This document shows positions 5,971 to 6,003 of a DNA stretch of 6,003 nt, in pieces. Origin of the DNA: Gammaproteobacteria bacterium (GTDB lineage: Bacteria; Pseudomonadota; Gammaproteobacteria; SAR86; TMED112); the NCBI GenBank assembly GCA_002683115.1, contig NYSP01000034.1:26328-32330 (forward strand), read 5' to 3'. A program made the position numbers and the translations under genes. The notes under the pieces were generated by a model. It saw only the letters and a program-made list of their open reading frames with translations, had not been told where the DNA came from and searched no databases. Each line of letters begins with the position of its first letter. The first letter of the stretch is position 1.

Positions 5971-6003
5971 ATGAGTTGTTCAGATAGTGTAAATAAAGTC
6001 GTT
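5971..6003 (+). CDS. Start of an unidentified gene, cut by the window end
   Basis: Eleven codons (Met-Ser-Cys-Ser-Asp-Ser-Val-Asn-Lys-Val-Val) remain open to the window end. The good ribosome binding site, same strand and 18-bp spacing suggest a third member of the peptidase/ATP-grasp operon. Too little is present to assign a family; the N-terminus is polar and does not look like a signal peptide. Confidence 0.55.
   Translation, partial: MSCSDSVNKVV

Noticed and set aside
2978..6003. The peptidase/ATP-grasp pair as a modified-peptide (RiPP) cluster
   Set aside because: No precursor peptide, leader motif or transporter is visible, the peptidase looks like an exported lipoprotein, and the ATP-grasp belongs to the DcsG-like group instead of a clear graspetide ligase.

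Overview
The window is AT-rich (about one third G+C by eye) and densely coded. It carries six complete genes and the first codons of a seventh, with almost no spacer DNA. Three things point to a gammaproteobacterium: lpxH, a lipid A gene that in this form is typical of beta- and gammaproteobacteria; a LexA operator of the E. coli CTG-N10-CAG type; and UmuC/UmuD proteins close to the E. coli pair. Compact, AT-rich, overlapping genes would fit a streamlined marine lineage, but that last step is inference. No tRNA, rRNA, CRISPR array, insertion sequence or phage gene is visible.

Left part (1-2157): a plus-strand gene for a small four-cysteine DUF1289 protein (43-501) meets the minus-strand umuDC operon tail to tail, with the stop codons overlapping by 8 bp. 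umuD (1756-2157) and umuC (494-1756) overlap by one base (TAATG on the minus strand) and encode the SOS translesion polymerase Pol V. A near-consensus LexA operator (2163-2182) ends five bases before the umuD start codon. UmuC looks fully active. UmuD does not look able to process itself: the residue at the catalytic serine position is Glu55, the residue at the catalytic lysine position is Arg92, and the scissile Cys-Gly is Ser19-Gly20.

Middle (2198-2977): lpxH (minus strand) lies 40 bp upstream of umuD and makes the lipid X step of lipid A synthesis. Its start faces that of a plus-strand operon across a 63-bp divergent spacer that holds two small inverted repeats.

Right part (2978-6003): a prolyl oligopeptidase-family lipoprotein (2978-5062) overlaps by one base with an ATP-grasp ligase of the DcsG-like group (5062-5952), followed after 18 bp by an unidentified gene that leaves the window (5971 onward). 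A perfect 12-bp inverted repeat with a 3-nt loop lies inside the ATP-grasp gene, 20 bases after its start codon ends. Only the last gene has a clear Shine-Dalgarno sequence.

Functional themes are damage-induced mutagenic repair, lipid A synthesis, and a peptidase/ligase operon of unknown substrate. The most unusual item is the apparently non-cleavable UmuD beside an intact UmuC under an intact SOS operator.
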